DNA of 64,000 nt from UBA3946 sp002385755 (GCA_050953085.1 JBMNLX010000005.1:124001-188000); one strand, 5' to 3'; positions 15,462 to 24,891 are shown, counted from the stretch's first letter. The notes: generated from the letters alone by a model not told the origin. A program made the numbers and translations.

Positions 15462-16027
15462 TTCCGGCCTCCCGATTTACGAATCGCGTACGACAGCCAA
15501 CCGGCATAAATACTGAGAAAACCGGCGATAACCGATAGCGCGGCGTGAATTATCGCCGCCGTTTCGATTTTTATTTCGAGATTACGGTATTTCTTCCCGA
15601 TCAAAAGCGATTCTATCTCAATGATTTTCGCTAATTCCTTGGTCGCTTGATTTAAACTGATAAGATAAATAATCGGCACGATAATAAGGAATAAAGCCGC
15701 GATAAAATTTATGATGTGCTTCGGTATTTTTTTAATCCTTAAGTTTACGAGGATACCAAAGATTAACGGAATCAAATAACTGAACGAGGCCATTAAAACA
15801 TAATACTGATATCCCACTTCCCGCGTGGGAATATTGAAGGCCAAATTCAAGCCGGTAAAGTAATCCGTAATCGGCACAAACAACGGCGACGAGCCGCTCT
15901 GAATCATATATTCTATTCCTAACAACATCGCCCGAGCAAAAATCATCAAGAAAGACAAACATCCAATTACTAGAATCGCTATCGCCAAAAAAGTTTGTTC
16001 CTCAGTATATTTTCTATATCGATACAT
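15458..16027 (-). CDS. Hypothetical multi-pass membrane protein in the opp operon
   Basis: 189 residues with about four or five hydrophobic segments (near 12-35, 75-97, 106-127 and 155-180) and a positively charged N- and C-terminus. Not recognised. It lies 16 bases after oppF and overlaps the DUF3899-like gene, so it is probably made together with the peptide transporter. Confidence 0.7.
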   Translation of the reverse strand: MYRYRKYTEEQTFLAIAILVIGCLSFLMIFARAMLLGIEYMIQSGSSPLFVPITDYFTGLNLAFNIPTREVGYQYYVLMASFSYLIPLIFGILVNLRIKKIPKHIINFIAALFLIIVPIIYLISLNQATKELAKIIEIESLLIGKKYRNLEIKIETAAIIHAALSVIAGFLSIYAGWLSYAIRKSGGRK

Positions 16028-16043
16028 AAAAGATCACCGGTTA

Positions 16044-17216
16044 TTATTCGAGATTCAATTCTTTGCGATAAGCTTTAACCTCTTCTTCGCTGGCGTATAC
16101 GAAGTGACCGGGATAAATTTCAACCATTTTCGGTTTATCCACGGTAAATTTGCGGAGCGAGGGATTGTAAGTGATCCGTCGCCGCGTTTTCTCATAATCG
16201 GGGTCGGGCATCGGAACGGCCGACAAAAGCGCCTTGGTATACGGATGCAACGGATGTTTGAACAATTCATCCGAAGTGGCTATTTCCACGATCCGCCCGT
16301 AATACATAACGGCGATCCGGTCACAGAAGAATTTCACCACCGACAAGTTATGGGCGATAAACAAAATCGTCAAGCCAAATTTCTTTCTTAAATCATTAAG
16401 CAAATTAATTATTTGCGCCTGAATGGAAACGTCTAAAGCGCTGATCGGCTCGTCGGCGATAATCAACTCAGGGTTAACGATTAACGCGCGGGCGATTCCA
16501 ATCCTTTGCCTTTGGCCGCCGCTAAACTCGTGCGGGTAACGGTTGGCGTGATCGGGCAACAGACCGACCAATTCCAAAGCCCGGTTTACCTCTTTGTCGA
16601 TAAATTCCTTATCCCTAATGCCGTTGATTTTCAACCCCTCGGAAATAATCTCTTTAACCGTCATGCGCGGATTTAAAGAGTCAATAGGGTCCTGAAAAAT
16701 CATTTGCATCTTGGACATTAATTCCGGATCGCGGACGTTTGCTCTTTTGGCTAGCGCTTTTTGCTTTTTCAGTTCAGAAATTTGCGCTTTTTTCTCGGCG
16801 ATGAAGCTTTTTAATTCCTGTTGCGCTTCGCCTATTTCTACCGCGAGTTTTTCCTCGTTAGACTTTACGCCCTCGCCTTTTAATTCGGAAATCTGGCTGT
16901 TAGTTTCTTTTATTTTTTCCTTGATTTCCTGTCTTAATCTTTTAATCTCGAGATTTTTCCCGCGATTACCTTCGCTTATTAATTTGCCTTTGAAATATAT
17001 TTGCCCGTCGGTCAAATTGTAAAGCTTGATAATCGCTCGGCCGGTAGTGGTTTTACCGCAGCCCGACTCGCCTACAAGCCCGAAAACCTCGCCTTTGTAA
17101 ACGTCGAAACTAATGTTGTGCACCGCTTTGACAACGACTTTTCTTTTTCCAAAACCGCTGCTAAAATACAAGCGAACATTTTTTAACTGTAAAATTTTTT
17201 CGTTGGCGTTAGTCAT
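16044..17216 (-). CDS. oppF: Oligopeptide ABC transporter ATP-binding protein OppF
   Basis: One of two ATPases powering peptide import. 390 residues. Walker A GESGCGKTT (49-57), Q-loop QDP (about 175), signature SGGQRQRIGIARAL, Walker B LIIADEPISALD, and a C-terminal oligopeptide/dipeptide extension ending HPYTKALLSAVPMPDP. Between Walker A and the Q-loop, residues about 84-165 form a highly charged coiled-coil insertion (LEIKRLRQEIKEKIKETNSQ ...), absent from Bacillus OppF but familiar in mollicute homologues. It overlaps the oppD stop by eight bases. Confidence 0.95.
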   Translation of the reverse strand: MTNANEKILQLKNVRLYFSSGFGKRKVVVKAVHNISFDVYKGEVFGLVGESGCGKTTTGRAIIKLYNLTDGQIYFKGKLISEGNRGKNLEIKRLRQEIKEKIKETNSQISELKGEGVKSNEEKLAVEIGEAQQELKSFIAEKKAQISELKKQKALAKRANVRDPELMSKMQMIFQDPIDSLNPRMTVKEIISEGLKINGIRDKEFIDKEVNRALELVGLLPDHANRYPHEFSGGQRQRIGIARALIVNPELIIADEPISALDVSIQAQIINLLNDLRKKFGLTILFIAHNLSVVKFFCDRIAVMYYGRIVEIATSDELFKHPLHPYTKALLSAVPMPDPDYEKTRRRITYNPSLRKFTVDKPKMVEIYPGHFVYASEEEVKAYRKELNLE

Positions 17217-18255
17217 TTGATTTCGCCCCTTTGCTTAAGAAATACCTGCCTTTAATCGGCGATTCGACTTTTGGCGCGTCGGGATGCAGAAGCCAAGTTG
17301 CCGCGTAATGAGTTTCGGAAACTTGGAAAAACGGCGGTTCTTCCTCAAAATCGATTTTCATCGCGTAACGATTCCGCGGCGCGAACGCGTCGCCTTTGGG
17401 CGGGAACAACATATTGGGCGGCGTGCCGGGAATGGCGTTCAGCTGGCCTTTGCTTTGTTCCAAGGCCGGCATGCTTTCCAGCAACGCCCAAGTATACGGA
17501 TGTCTGCAGTCATAAAAGATTTCTTCCGATTTGCCGTATTCTACGATTTTGCCGGCGTACATAACGGCAATCCGATCCGCCATGTTGGCTACAACGCCCA
17601 AGTCATGGGTAATAAATATAATCGATAAGCCGCGTTTTTCCTTCAATTCTTTTATCAAATCCAGTATTTGCGCCTGAATCGTAACGTCCAAAGCCGTGGT
17701 CGGCTCGTCGCAGATTAATATTTCCGGATTCATTGCCAAGGCGATGGCGATAACGATACGCTGCCGCATCCCGCCGGAGAAATGAAACGGATATTGATAG
17801 AACCTTTTTTCCGGCTCGGGAATGCCAACCTCGCTCATCAGTTCCAAGGCCCGGGCTTTCGCTTCGTCTCTGCTCATTTTGTTTTTCAGAATCAACGCCT
17901 CGGTTATTTGCCGGCCGATTTTCATTATCGGATTAAGGCTTGAAAGCGGGTCTTGAAAAATCATCCCGATTTGTGAGCCGCGAATTTTATGAAAATCTTT
18001 TTCCTCAACATCGACCAAATCCAAATCGTTATAATAAATATGCCCGCCTTCAATTATCGCGTTTCCGGCCAAGATGCCCATAATTGCCCGACTGGTAACG
18101 GATTTCCCGCTGCCGGATTCGCCAACGATACATAAGGTTTCGCCGCGTTTAAGGTCAAAACTGACGCCCCGGACCGCTTTAACCAAACCATCGGGAGTCT
18201 TGAATGATACCGCCAAATTATCAACTCTTAAAACTACGTCTTCAGGTAACTTCAT
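17209..18255 (-). CDS. oppD: Oligopeptide ABC transporter ATP-binding protein OppD
   Basis: Partner ATPase of OppF, 348 residues, standard length. Walker A GESGSGKSVT, Q-loop QDPLSSLNP, signature SGGMRQRIVIAIAL, Walker B ILICDEPTTALDVTIQAQIL, and a C-terminal region with HPYTWALLESMP and LNAIPGTPPNM, typical of peptide-transporter ATPases. It starts one base after the oppC stop. Confidence 0.96.
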   Translation of the reverse strand: MKLPEDVVLRVDNLAVSFKTPDGLVKAVRGVSFDLKRGETLCIVGESGSGKSVTSRAIMGILAGNAIIEGGHIYYNDLDLVDVEEKDFHKIRGSQIGMIFQDPLSSLNPIMKIGRQITEALILKNKMSRDEAKARALELMSEVGIPEPEKRFYQYPFHFSGGMRQRIVIAIALAMNPEILICDEPTTALDVTIQAQILDLIKELKEKRGLSIIFITHDLGVVANMADRIAVMYAGKIVEYGKSEEIFYDCRHPYTWALLESMPALEQSKGQLNAIPGTPPNMLFPPKGDAFAPRNRYAMKIDFEEEPPFFQVSETHYAATWLLHPDAPKVESPIKGRYFLSKGAKSND

Positions 18256-18256
18256 C

Positions 18257-19588
18257 TTACTCAGCTCCTCTCAGGGAAGGATTAAGCGCGTCACGCAATC
18301 CATTTCCGAACAAATTAAAGGAAATCATAAGCAAGGATATAATAATCGCCGGGAATACCGTTAAGTATGGATACATCGTTATTCCGATAGCTTGACCGTC
18401 TGCCAACAATTTACCTATCGAGACGCCCTTGCTGATTCCCAAACCCAGGTAAGAAATCATAGATTCCGAGAAAATCGCGCTGGGAATAATCAACACGGAA
18501 GAAGTGACGATCGGGCCCAAAGCGTTGGGCAAAATATGTTTGAAAATCAAACGGCTATCTCTGGCGCCCAAAGTTCTTGCCGCCAAAACATATTCCCGTC
18601 CCTTATAACGATAAAACTGCGATCGCACCATATTGGACGTGCCAATCCAACTGGTCAAAACCAATGCCAGAGCAATAGAAAATAGATTCGCTCCCAAATA
18701 TAATACGACTAATGTCATAATCGCGATCCATGGTATCCCGCTCAATATTTCCGCAAATCTTTGCATTACCAAGTCAACCGTTCCGCCGTAATACCCGGAT
18801 ATCGAGCCGTAAATGACTCCCACGGTTATCGTTACCAACGCAACGAACAACCCGATTAAAAGCGAAACCCTGGTGCCGGCCCAGACGCGGGACCACATGT
18901 CGCGTCCCAGCTGATCGGTTCCAAACAAGAAATAAAAATCATCCATGCTCGAAAATCCATATTCCTTGAGGGGATCGACCAGCACCACGTATTGGGGAAA
19001 GTCTTCGTATGTTGTATTGATCTTAATGGGATCGCCGATTACCGCTCCCTTTGCTTTTAAATTCTGGTATTCGCTATCGCTAATCCAATTGCTGACATAC
19101 GGTAAAGAGCGATATTTGTATTCGTCATATTTAAAATCAACAACCGTGATTTCGCGATTGTCTTGAATTACAATTCTTTCCTTTGATTGCCACGTGATGC
19201 ATTCTATAAAAAAGTAATTTTTGTAGTCTTCGTCAGAGGGGTCTACTTCATCAATGCTTTTGATAAACTCCACGTTTTGCTGTTTGTATTTACGCGTCCC
19301 GTCAGCAATGCCTAATTTAGATAATAAGGGGATTTTCGCCGGCATTTGTTCAAATCTCTGTCTTTGTTGATGTATGCCATGTCCGCCGATATACGGGCCG
19401 ATAATCGCCATAATTATAATAAGCACTAAGATAACAAAGCCCATCACGCTCGATTTATTGCGCACGAAACGTCGCACGGCGTCTCCAAAATACCCGATAG
19501 CTTTAGTTTCGAATTTTTTATCGAATATTTTGGTGTCCATTTGAACAAATTCAAATTTACTCGCATCTATATGTTTGTATTCGTTCAT
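18257..19588 (-). CDS. oppC: Oligopeptide ABC transporter permease OppC with large insert
   Basis: Inner-membrane permease. 443 residues against about 300 in most bacteria. After the first helix (about 48-66) comes an extra domain of roughly 145 residues (75-220), predicted outside the membrane, ending at FGTDQLGRDMWSRVWAGTRVSL, where canonical OppC similarity resumes. The EAA loop is EYVLAARTLGARDSRLIFKHILPNAL-like. Similar long OppC forms occur in mollicutes. The start overlaps the oppB stop (TAATG). Confidence 0.93.
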   Translation of the reverse strand: MNEYKHIDASKFEFVQMDTKIFDKKFETKAIGYFGDAVRRFVRNKSSVMGFVILVLIIIMAIIGPYIGGHGIHQQRQRFEQMPAKIPLLSKLGIADGTRKYKQQNVEFIKSIDEVDPSDEDYKNYFFIECITWQSKERIVIQDNREITVVDFKYDEYKYRSLPYVSNWISDSEYQNLKAKGAVIGDPIKINTTYEDFPQYVVLVDPLKEYGFSSMDDFYFLFGTDQLGRDMWSRVWAGTRVSLLIGLFVALVTITVGVIYGSISGYYGGTVDLVMQRFAEILSGIPWIAIMTLVVLYLGANLFSIALALVLTSWIGTSNMVRSQFYRYKGREYVLAARTLGARDSRLIFKHILPNALGPIVTSSVLIIPSAIFSESMISYLGLGISKGVSIGKLLADGQAIGITMYPYLTVFPAIIISLLMISFNLFGNGLRDALNPSLRGAE

Positions 19589-20532
19589 TATTTTCTACTC
19601 CCCATTCTGATTCTAGGATCGACTATGCCGTAAGTTAAGTCAATAACCAAGGTTGCGATTAACCCTATTATTGTGTAAAAGGCTAAAGCCGTCATAGTCA
19701 GATTATAATCTTTTACATCGATTGATTCAATCAATATACCGGCAACCCCCGGCACGCCGTAAACACGTTCAATTACCAGAGAACCAAACAGAATCCCAAT
19801 AAAGTTACCTATGATAATCGGCACCAAAGGAACCATTGAATTTCTAAGCGCGTGTCTTACCGTCGAATGAAAACGATTAAGCCCTTTTGTCCGGGCTAAA
19901 AGAATGAAATCCGAAGTCAATACTTCCGTCAATTCAGCCCGCGTATAGCGCGTTAACACGGCAATTGGGCCAAACGATAACGACAGCACCGGTATAACCA
20001 TGTCGGCGAGTGTGACCTGATCGCTAGGTCGATACTGAATGGGCAATCCCATATTGGCGGCGTTTAGCATAAACATAGTCACAACGACGAAAGAAGGTAT
20101 TGAAATAAACAATATTACAAAAACGGAAATAATATAATCAATGGGTTTGTTTTTTCTTAATGCGGCTACAATCCCGAATAAAACTCCCAAAGGAATAGAG
20201 AAAAAGAGTGATATCAAATTAAGCCGCATCGTGATCGGTAATTTTTCCGTAATTAAAACAAAGGTATTTTCCCCTATTCTTGTATGTGTTGAAACGCCCC
20301 AATTCCAATGAAAAACCACGTTTTTCAGCCAATGTAAATATTGAATAAACAACGGTTGATCATAGCCCCACCGTTTCCTCATTAACTCGTAATCTTCCTT
20401 CGATACTTTATTTAATAAATAACTTAATTCAGTATTATCCGGCAATAATTTTATAAGAAAGAAGGACAGCGACAGAATAATAAATAAAGTAACGAAGATT
20501 AAAACAATTCTTTTTCCTGTGTATTTAATCAT
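19588..20532 (-). CDS. oppB: Oligopeptide ABC transporter permease OppB
   Basis: Inner-membrane permease, 314 residues, about six helices. The N-terminus MIKYTGKRIVLIFVTLFIIL and the EAA-loop RTKGLNRFHSTVRHALRNSM identify the family. It lies behind a strong GGAGGAG RBS, downstream of an intercistronic hairpin that follows oppA. Confidence 0.95.
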   Translation of the reverse strand: MIKYTGKRIVLIFVTLFIILSLSFFLIKLLPDNTELSYLLNKVSKEDYELMRKRWGYDQPLFIQYLHWLKNVVFHWNWGVSTHTRIGENTFVLITEKLPITMRLNLISLFFSIPLGVLFGIVAALRKNKPIDYIISVFVILFISIPSFVVVTMFMLNAANMGLPIQYRPSDQVTLADMVIPVLSLSFGPIAVLTRYTRAELTEVLTSDFILLARTKGLNRFHSTVRHALRNSMVPLVPIIIGNFIGILFGSLVIERVYGVPGVAGILIESIDVKDYNLTMTALAFYTIIGLIATLVIDLTYGIVDPRIRMGSRK

Positions 20533-20550
20533 AAACTCCTCCTGTAAAAT

Positions 20551-20584
20551 AACGAGCCAACAAAATATAATTTGTTGGCCCGTT
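20551..20584 (-). terminator. Intercistronic hairpin between oppA and oppB
   Basis: Stem AACGAGCCAACAAA / TTTGTTGGCCCGTT (one mismatch) with a short T-rich tail on the minus strand. It probably terminates part of the transcripts, so that the binding protein is made in excess over the permease. Confidence 0.75.
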
Positions 20585-20619
20585 AATTTTTATCTCACTT
20601 TCTTTTGACTACCACATTC

Positions 20620-23600
20620 TTATTCAGCGGGTTGTTCGGGTTTGGGCTCTTCTGCTTCTACGCCCATCCTAACGAACACTTCGCCGGCACATGCTGAATA
20701 CAGGGCATCAAACGACCAGTATTTCGCGCCGTCAAGCTCTCCGTCGCCGTCCAAATCCAAATCAAGTAAAATTGCCGGAACGTGAGAATTGAATCCCCAG
20801 CTCAGCATCAGACCGCTGCGGTTGTCGTCGCAGAAGCATTCCATCAATCCGATGGGATCGAGTAAACCACCCGAAATTCCTGCAAGCGCCAGGTCAAAAC
20901 GGCCTTTCATCTGTTTTTCATAGTAGACGTTCATGCCGGGTTGCGGGGCGGGGATAAACTTAATTTCAATATTCGGGTATTTGGTTTGCTTATTGAAAGT
21001 TTCCGCCAAATCTTCCGCTAAGAAATCAAGAATATTAGTCCAAGTAACACTGTCGAATGCGGCAAGTTCAATTTCGATTACCGTCTTCTTGCTTGCGGTG
21101 CCCTCGGTAATTACGCCCTTCGCAATCATGCTGTCTAATGCTTTTACATAATAGCTAGTAGCCAAATCCTTGTTTTTGCCAAGGGTTTCGACGCTTAAGT
21201 TTACGTCTCCCTCAAAGATTCCGGCAGCTACCGCTTGGCCGGCTTCGGTCGCGCGATATGCTTCCCCGGCTTTCGGGTCGACAACATAAGCTTGAGTATA
21301 GTAGAATTGCTCTGCTGTGGAGGTCTTGCTTATTTCTTCGATACGTTCGCGATCCATTCCAAAGTAGAGCGCCCACATGAAGTCGTCTTCTTGGAGAATC
21401 GGTTTAACTTTCCACGCGCCGATACCCCATTTTAAATCCGACTCGGCTTGCGTCATCCGGTTAACGGTGAAACGGAACGACGTCGCGCCGGGGGCCTTCT
21501 TCAAGCCAGCATGATTCTTATATTGATCATAGTGCGTAGCCGGAATGCTTACGGTGTCTAATTCGCCTTTTTCAAACAGCTCGATAGCCGCGTTGGCGTC
21601 TTTTACAATCGTAAACTGGATGGCCTCGGGAGTATACTCCGGACAACCTTCATTGTAAGTATAATGCGGGTTCTTTATGAATCTGTATTGTTTTCCGCTT
21701 TCCCAGTAACTAATATAGTAAGCTCCGCTGCTTGCGTATTTATTAATGTCGGTTCCGTAATCCGTCGATTTGCGGTCAGTTTTCATTCCCGCTTCGAACA
21801 GTTCTTCGTTAACGGGGCTATATAAGAAACCGGAGGCGTTATAATGAATATCCCATTGTTGATAGGGTGTCGTTAATTCAAAGATGAACGAGAATTCGTC
21901 TACTTTGTAAACGCCAACTTCATCCCACTTAACATTTTCGTATTGACCGTCATAAAGACCTTGAGACGGGGCGGTAGCTTTGCCGTCTGCGTCTAATTGC
22001 TTGTAGTATTTCTCGGCATTCTTAATCGGCAATCCGGCCGAACTGTAGAAGTAGTTAGCGCGAGAGTTTTGTAAAACAGGGTCAAGCGCCATTCTATACG
22101 TATAAATGAAGTCGTCGGCTTTGATTTGATTGCCTTTTTTACCTTCATTGTCAGTCCAGAACAAATCTTGACGCAACGTAATCTTCCACGCGGTAAAGGC
22201 ATCATTATCGGGGTCGAAGTCTGTGACTACTTCCCACTCGCCGGTCTCTTCGTTATACTGAACCGGCTCGGCGAATTTTTCCGCCGCGGAAGCGCGCATT
22301 GCGTAACCATCGAAGAATCCGTCTTCATCGGTATCGACAAACTCAAGCGAGAACAACGACAATTCCGTCAAGCTCATCATGTCGGACTCGATGGAGTCTT
22401 TATACATCAGATGGTTGAATGTTTTCGGGTCAGCCGTGGTATACGTGCGATACGGATGATTGACATCGTTATCCGTCAAATTCTTCGCATACAAAGCGCC
22501 AAAGCCCATAATCGGGACATATTCCTTGGTGGGCAATGTCACGCGCTCGGAATAAACAACGGCGCCACTGTTATTTATGACCGGAATGCTCGCGCCCTTA
22601 TTAATCAAATGTCTTTCCAGGGCGGCCAATATCTGAGCTTTTACTTCGGGGCTTGCATATTTGAAGCTTACCTTCAAGCCGTCTTCCCCGCCAGCCAATT
22701 GATTGGCATCATACTGCGTCAATACTTCAAGCGGGAACAATACCGTTCTGGTTTGTTTTCCGTCTTTAGACGTAATCGACGCGGTGATTACGGTTTTTCC
22801 GACTTTTTTCGGAGTTACTTTACCATTGCTGTCAACCTCGGCAACCGTCTTATCGGCAGAATCCCATGCGACTTCGTCTTTGTAATTGACAGTGTCGTTT
22901 ACGGTCGCTTCCAATTGGACATCTACGCCTAATTTGGTTTCGGTCTCGCCTTCTACTTCGAGCTGGCTGAGTATTTCTAATTCCTGTTCAGCTGCTACAT
23001 CCTCTTCAAAGGCGCTTGCGCCGGCGGCAACAGCCGTAATGGTCGCGTTACCGTTAATTTTAGCCGTTACCTTGGCAAACGACCAATTTTGCTTCTCGTA
23101 TCCTAAGGCTTCTAGAATTGCTACTCCTTTGAACTCAAGAGGAGCAACTACTTCGTCGGAAGATGACCAAATTATTTGCGGGTCCGCACCTTCGGGGAAA
23201 ACCTTAGCCGCAAAAATCAGCTCATCATCAAGGTAAGGATCACCGTCATCAAAAAGGATTAACTGAACTTTTTCGGGCTTAATCAATTCTTCTTTTACTT
23301 CAACGTCAAGTTTAGCTTTTAATTTTTTGCCCCCGACAGTAGTTACAGTTAACGTTGCTTTCCCAAGCTTTTTCGGTTTTACGACACCGATTTGCGAAAG
23401 GGTTTCTTCGCCTTCTTCTTTGGGAGCAACTTCAACAATATCCTTATCGGACGATTTCCAAACAAATTCTACATCTTCATCGGCAGAAAGCAATTTTGCT
23501 TCTAACTCAATAGCATCTTCAGTCAGAAGATATTGGCTTCGGCCTTCGATAAACAGATCGCTGCTTGCCTTCGCTCCGCCGCAAGCGGCTAAAGCAAAAG

Positions 23601-23640
23601 CAGCGACAAACAGCATAAATACGCCAAAAAGCTTTTTCAT
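20620..23640 (-). CDS. oppA: Oligopeptide-binding lipoprotein OppA with N-terminal Ig-like domains
   Basis: Surface lipoprotein, 1006 residues, about twice the usual length. Signal peptide with lipobox ALAAC (Cys20). Residues about 25-310 hold three bacterial Ig-like (Big_2-type) repeats, each with the WxSSDxxVAxV ... GxxTVT pattern. The peptide-binding SBP_bac_5 domain follows, with PKTFNHLMY, ITLRQDLFWTD, ADDFIYTYRMALDP and NPHYTYNEG. Two acidic DxDxDG loops (in FVDTDEDGFFDG and DLDLDGDGELDG) look like calcium sites. The C-terminus is acidic and Pro-rich. It has its own strong SigA promoter and heads the opp operon. Confidence 0.93.
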   Translation of the reverse strand: MKKLFGVFMLFVAAFALAACGGAKASSDLFIEGRSQYLLTEDAIELEAKLLSADEDVEFVWKSSDKDIVEVAPKEEGEETLSQIGVVKPKKLGKATLTVTTVGGKKLKAKLDVEVKEELIKPEKVQLILFDDGDPYLDDELIFAAKVFPEGADPQIIWSSSDEVVAPLEFKGVAILEALGYEKQNWSFAKVTAKINGNATITAVAAGASAFEEDVAAEQELEILSQLEVEGETETKLGVDVQLEATVNDTVNYKDEVAWDSADKTVAEVDSNGKVTPKKVGKTVITASITSKDGKQTRTVLFPLEVLTQYDANQLAGGEDGLKVSFKYASPEVKAQILAALERHLINKGASIPVINNSGAVVYSERVTLPTKEYVPIMGFGALYAKNLTDNDVNHPYRTYTTADPKTFNHLMYKDSIESDMMSLTELSLFSLEFVDTDEDGFFDGYAMRASAAEKFAEPVQYNEETGEWEVVTDFDPDNDAFTAWKITLRQDLFWTDNEGKKGNQIKADDFIYTYRMALDPVLQNSRANYFYSSAGLPIKNAEKYYKQLDADGKATAPSQGLYDGQYENVKWDEVGVYKVDEFSFIFELTTPYQQWDIHYNASGFLYSPVNEELFEAGMKTDRKSTDYGTDINKYASSGAYYISYWESGKQYRFIKNPHYTYNEGCPEYTPEAIQFTIVKDANAAIELFEKGELDTVSIPATHYDQYKNHAGLKKAPGATSFRFTVNRMTQAESDLKWGIGAWKVKPILQEDDFMWALYFGMDRERIEEISKTSTAEQFYYTQAYVVDPKAGEAYRATEAGQAVAAGIFEGDVNLSVETLGKNKDLATSYYVKALDSMIAKGVITEGTASKKTVIEIELAAFDSVTWTNILDFLAEDLAETFNKQTKYPNIEIKFIPAPQPGMNVYYEKQMKGRFDLALAGISGGLLDPIGLMECFCDDNRSGLMLSWGFNSHVPAILLDLDLDGDGELDGAKYWSFDALYSACAGEVFVRMGVEAEEPKPEQPAE

Positions 23641-23687
23641 TACTTCTGTTTTCCTCCCTTTTTTTTAACTCTTGTAAGTTTTATAAT

Positions 23688-23716
23688 ATTATAATAATTA
23701 TTGATAGCAATGTCAA
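23688..23716 (-). promoter_or_regulatory. SigA promoter of the opp operon
   Basis: A perfect TTGACA, 17-base spacer, TATAAT on the minus strand, followed by a GGGAGG RBS before oppA. Confidence 0.88.
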
Positions 23717-23730
23717 GGAAATTTTTTTTA

Positions 23731-23744
23731 TGTAAGCGTTTTAT
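23731..23744. promoter_or_regulatory. Candidate cre site upstream of oppA
   Basis: TGTAAGCGTTTTAT matches 13 of 14 positions of the known CcpA operator TGWAARCGYTWNCW. It lies about 15 bases upstream of the oppA -35 box. A CcpA-like gene is in the same window. Confidence 0.5.
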
Positions 23745-23773
23745 AACGGCTATTGGACCGACAAGAAAAGCTA

Positions 23774-23787
23774 GTTAAGCGTTTTCA
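23774..23787. promoter_or_regulatory. Second candidate cre site, trpS side
   Basis: GTTAAGCGTTTTCA matches 12 of 14 positions of the cre consensus. It is 43 bases from the first site and about 20 bases upstream of the trpS -35 box. Confidence 0.35.
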
Positions 23788-23808
23788 CTGTTTGTTTTTC
23801 GCAAAAGT

Positions 23809-23837
23809 TTGACAATAATCACCCCAGCAATTATAAT
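23809..23837 (+). promoter_or_regulatory. SigA promoter of trpS
   Basis: A perfect TTGACA, 17-base spacer, TATAAT about 60 bases before the start codon. No T-box sequence lies between promoter and gene. Confidence 0.88.
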
Positions 23838-23895
23838 ATATGATATGCGATATAATATATAAAAGATAACCTAAATTATGTTTGGAGGCCTGTAT

Positions 23896-24891
23896 ATGAA
23901 AGTGGTATTATCGGGAGTCAAACCCTCCGGAATCCCGACATTAGGTAATTATATCGGCGCGATCCGAAATTTCGCCCGCTTACAAAAGGAAATGAAAGAC
24001 CATCATTTTATTTTTTTTGTCGCTGATTTGCACGCGATAACCGTTCCGCACGATGTCGAGGAATTGCGCAAAAACATTCGCGCCGTCGCCGCGTTATACC
24101 TGGCGTGCGGTCTGACCACGGAAAACGCCTCGTTTTTCATTCAATCCGAGGTGCCCGAACACGCGGAAATGTGCTATGTTCTCCAATCGGTATGCTACAT
24201 GGGCGAGTTGGAGCGCATGACGCAATATAAAGATAAAGCGCGAAAACAAAAAAGCGGGATCCCGGTGGCCTTATTTAACTACCCGACTTTGATGGCGGCC
24301 GATATTTTGCTATACGACGCTAACTACGTGCCGGTAGGCGACGATCAAAAACAACACCTGGAGCTCGCCCGCAATATAGCCGAGCGCTTCAATAACCGCT
24401 ACGGCGAGACGTTCGTCGTCCCCGAAGCGCTCATTAACAAAACCGGCGCGCGGATAATGAATCTGCAGGAGCCGACCAAGAAAATGGACAAATCGGAATC
24501 CAATAACAAAGGATGTATTTTTCTCCTGGAATCGATTAATTCCGCAAAGAAAAAAATCAAAAGCGCCGTCACTGATTCCGAAAACAAGATTCAATATCAT
24601 AAAACTAAAAAACCGGGAATATCGAATCTCATGACCATCTATTCCGCCCTGACCGGTCTTTCCAACAAGGAAATCGAGAAAAAATACGCTTCCGGCAGTT
24701 ACGGCGCGTTCAAAACCGAGCTTGCGGAAATAGTGGGCGGAGAAATCGCCGCCCTGCAGAAACGGTATAATGAAATAATTAATTCGAGCGATCTTGATAA
24801 GATCCTTGACGACGGGAGAGAGAGAGCTCGGGAGATCGCGAGCAAAAAACTGAAGGAAGTATATAAAAAAGTCGGCCTTACCCGCCGATAA
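23896..24891 (+). CDS. trpS: Tryptophanyl-tRNA synthetase
   Basis: Class I synthetase, 331 residues from the ATG behind GGAGG; an ATG six codons earlier precedes the RBS and is unlikely. Signatures: PSGIPTLGNYIGA (the HIGH equivalent), PVALFNYPTLMAADILLY, PVGDDQKQHLELARNIAERFN and KMDKSESNNKG (the KMSKS equivalent). The length is normal. It is divergent from opp and closed by a strong terminator. Confidence 0.97.
   Translation: MKVVLSGVKPSGIPTLGNYIGAIRNFARLQKEMKDHHFIFFVADLHAITVPHDVEELRKNIRAVAALYLACGLTTENASFFIQSEVPEHAEMCYVLQSVCYMGELERMTQYKDKARKQKSGIPVALFNYPTLMAADILLYDANYVPVGDDQKQHLELARNIAERFNNRYGETFVVPEALINKTGARIMNLQEPTKKMDKSESNNKGCIFLLESINSAKKKIKSAVTDSENKIQYHKTKKPGISNLMTIYSALTGLSNKEIEKKYASGSYGAFKTELAEIVGGEIAALQKRYNEIINSSDLDKILDDGRERAREIASKKLKEVYKKVGLTRR

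Noticed and set aside
22126..22932. 268-residue plus-strand reading frame opposite oppA
   Set aside because: It lies wholly antisense to the well-supported oppA, has no RBS, and its composition mirrors the acidic/Ser-Thr codons of oppA.
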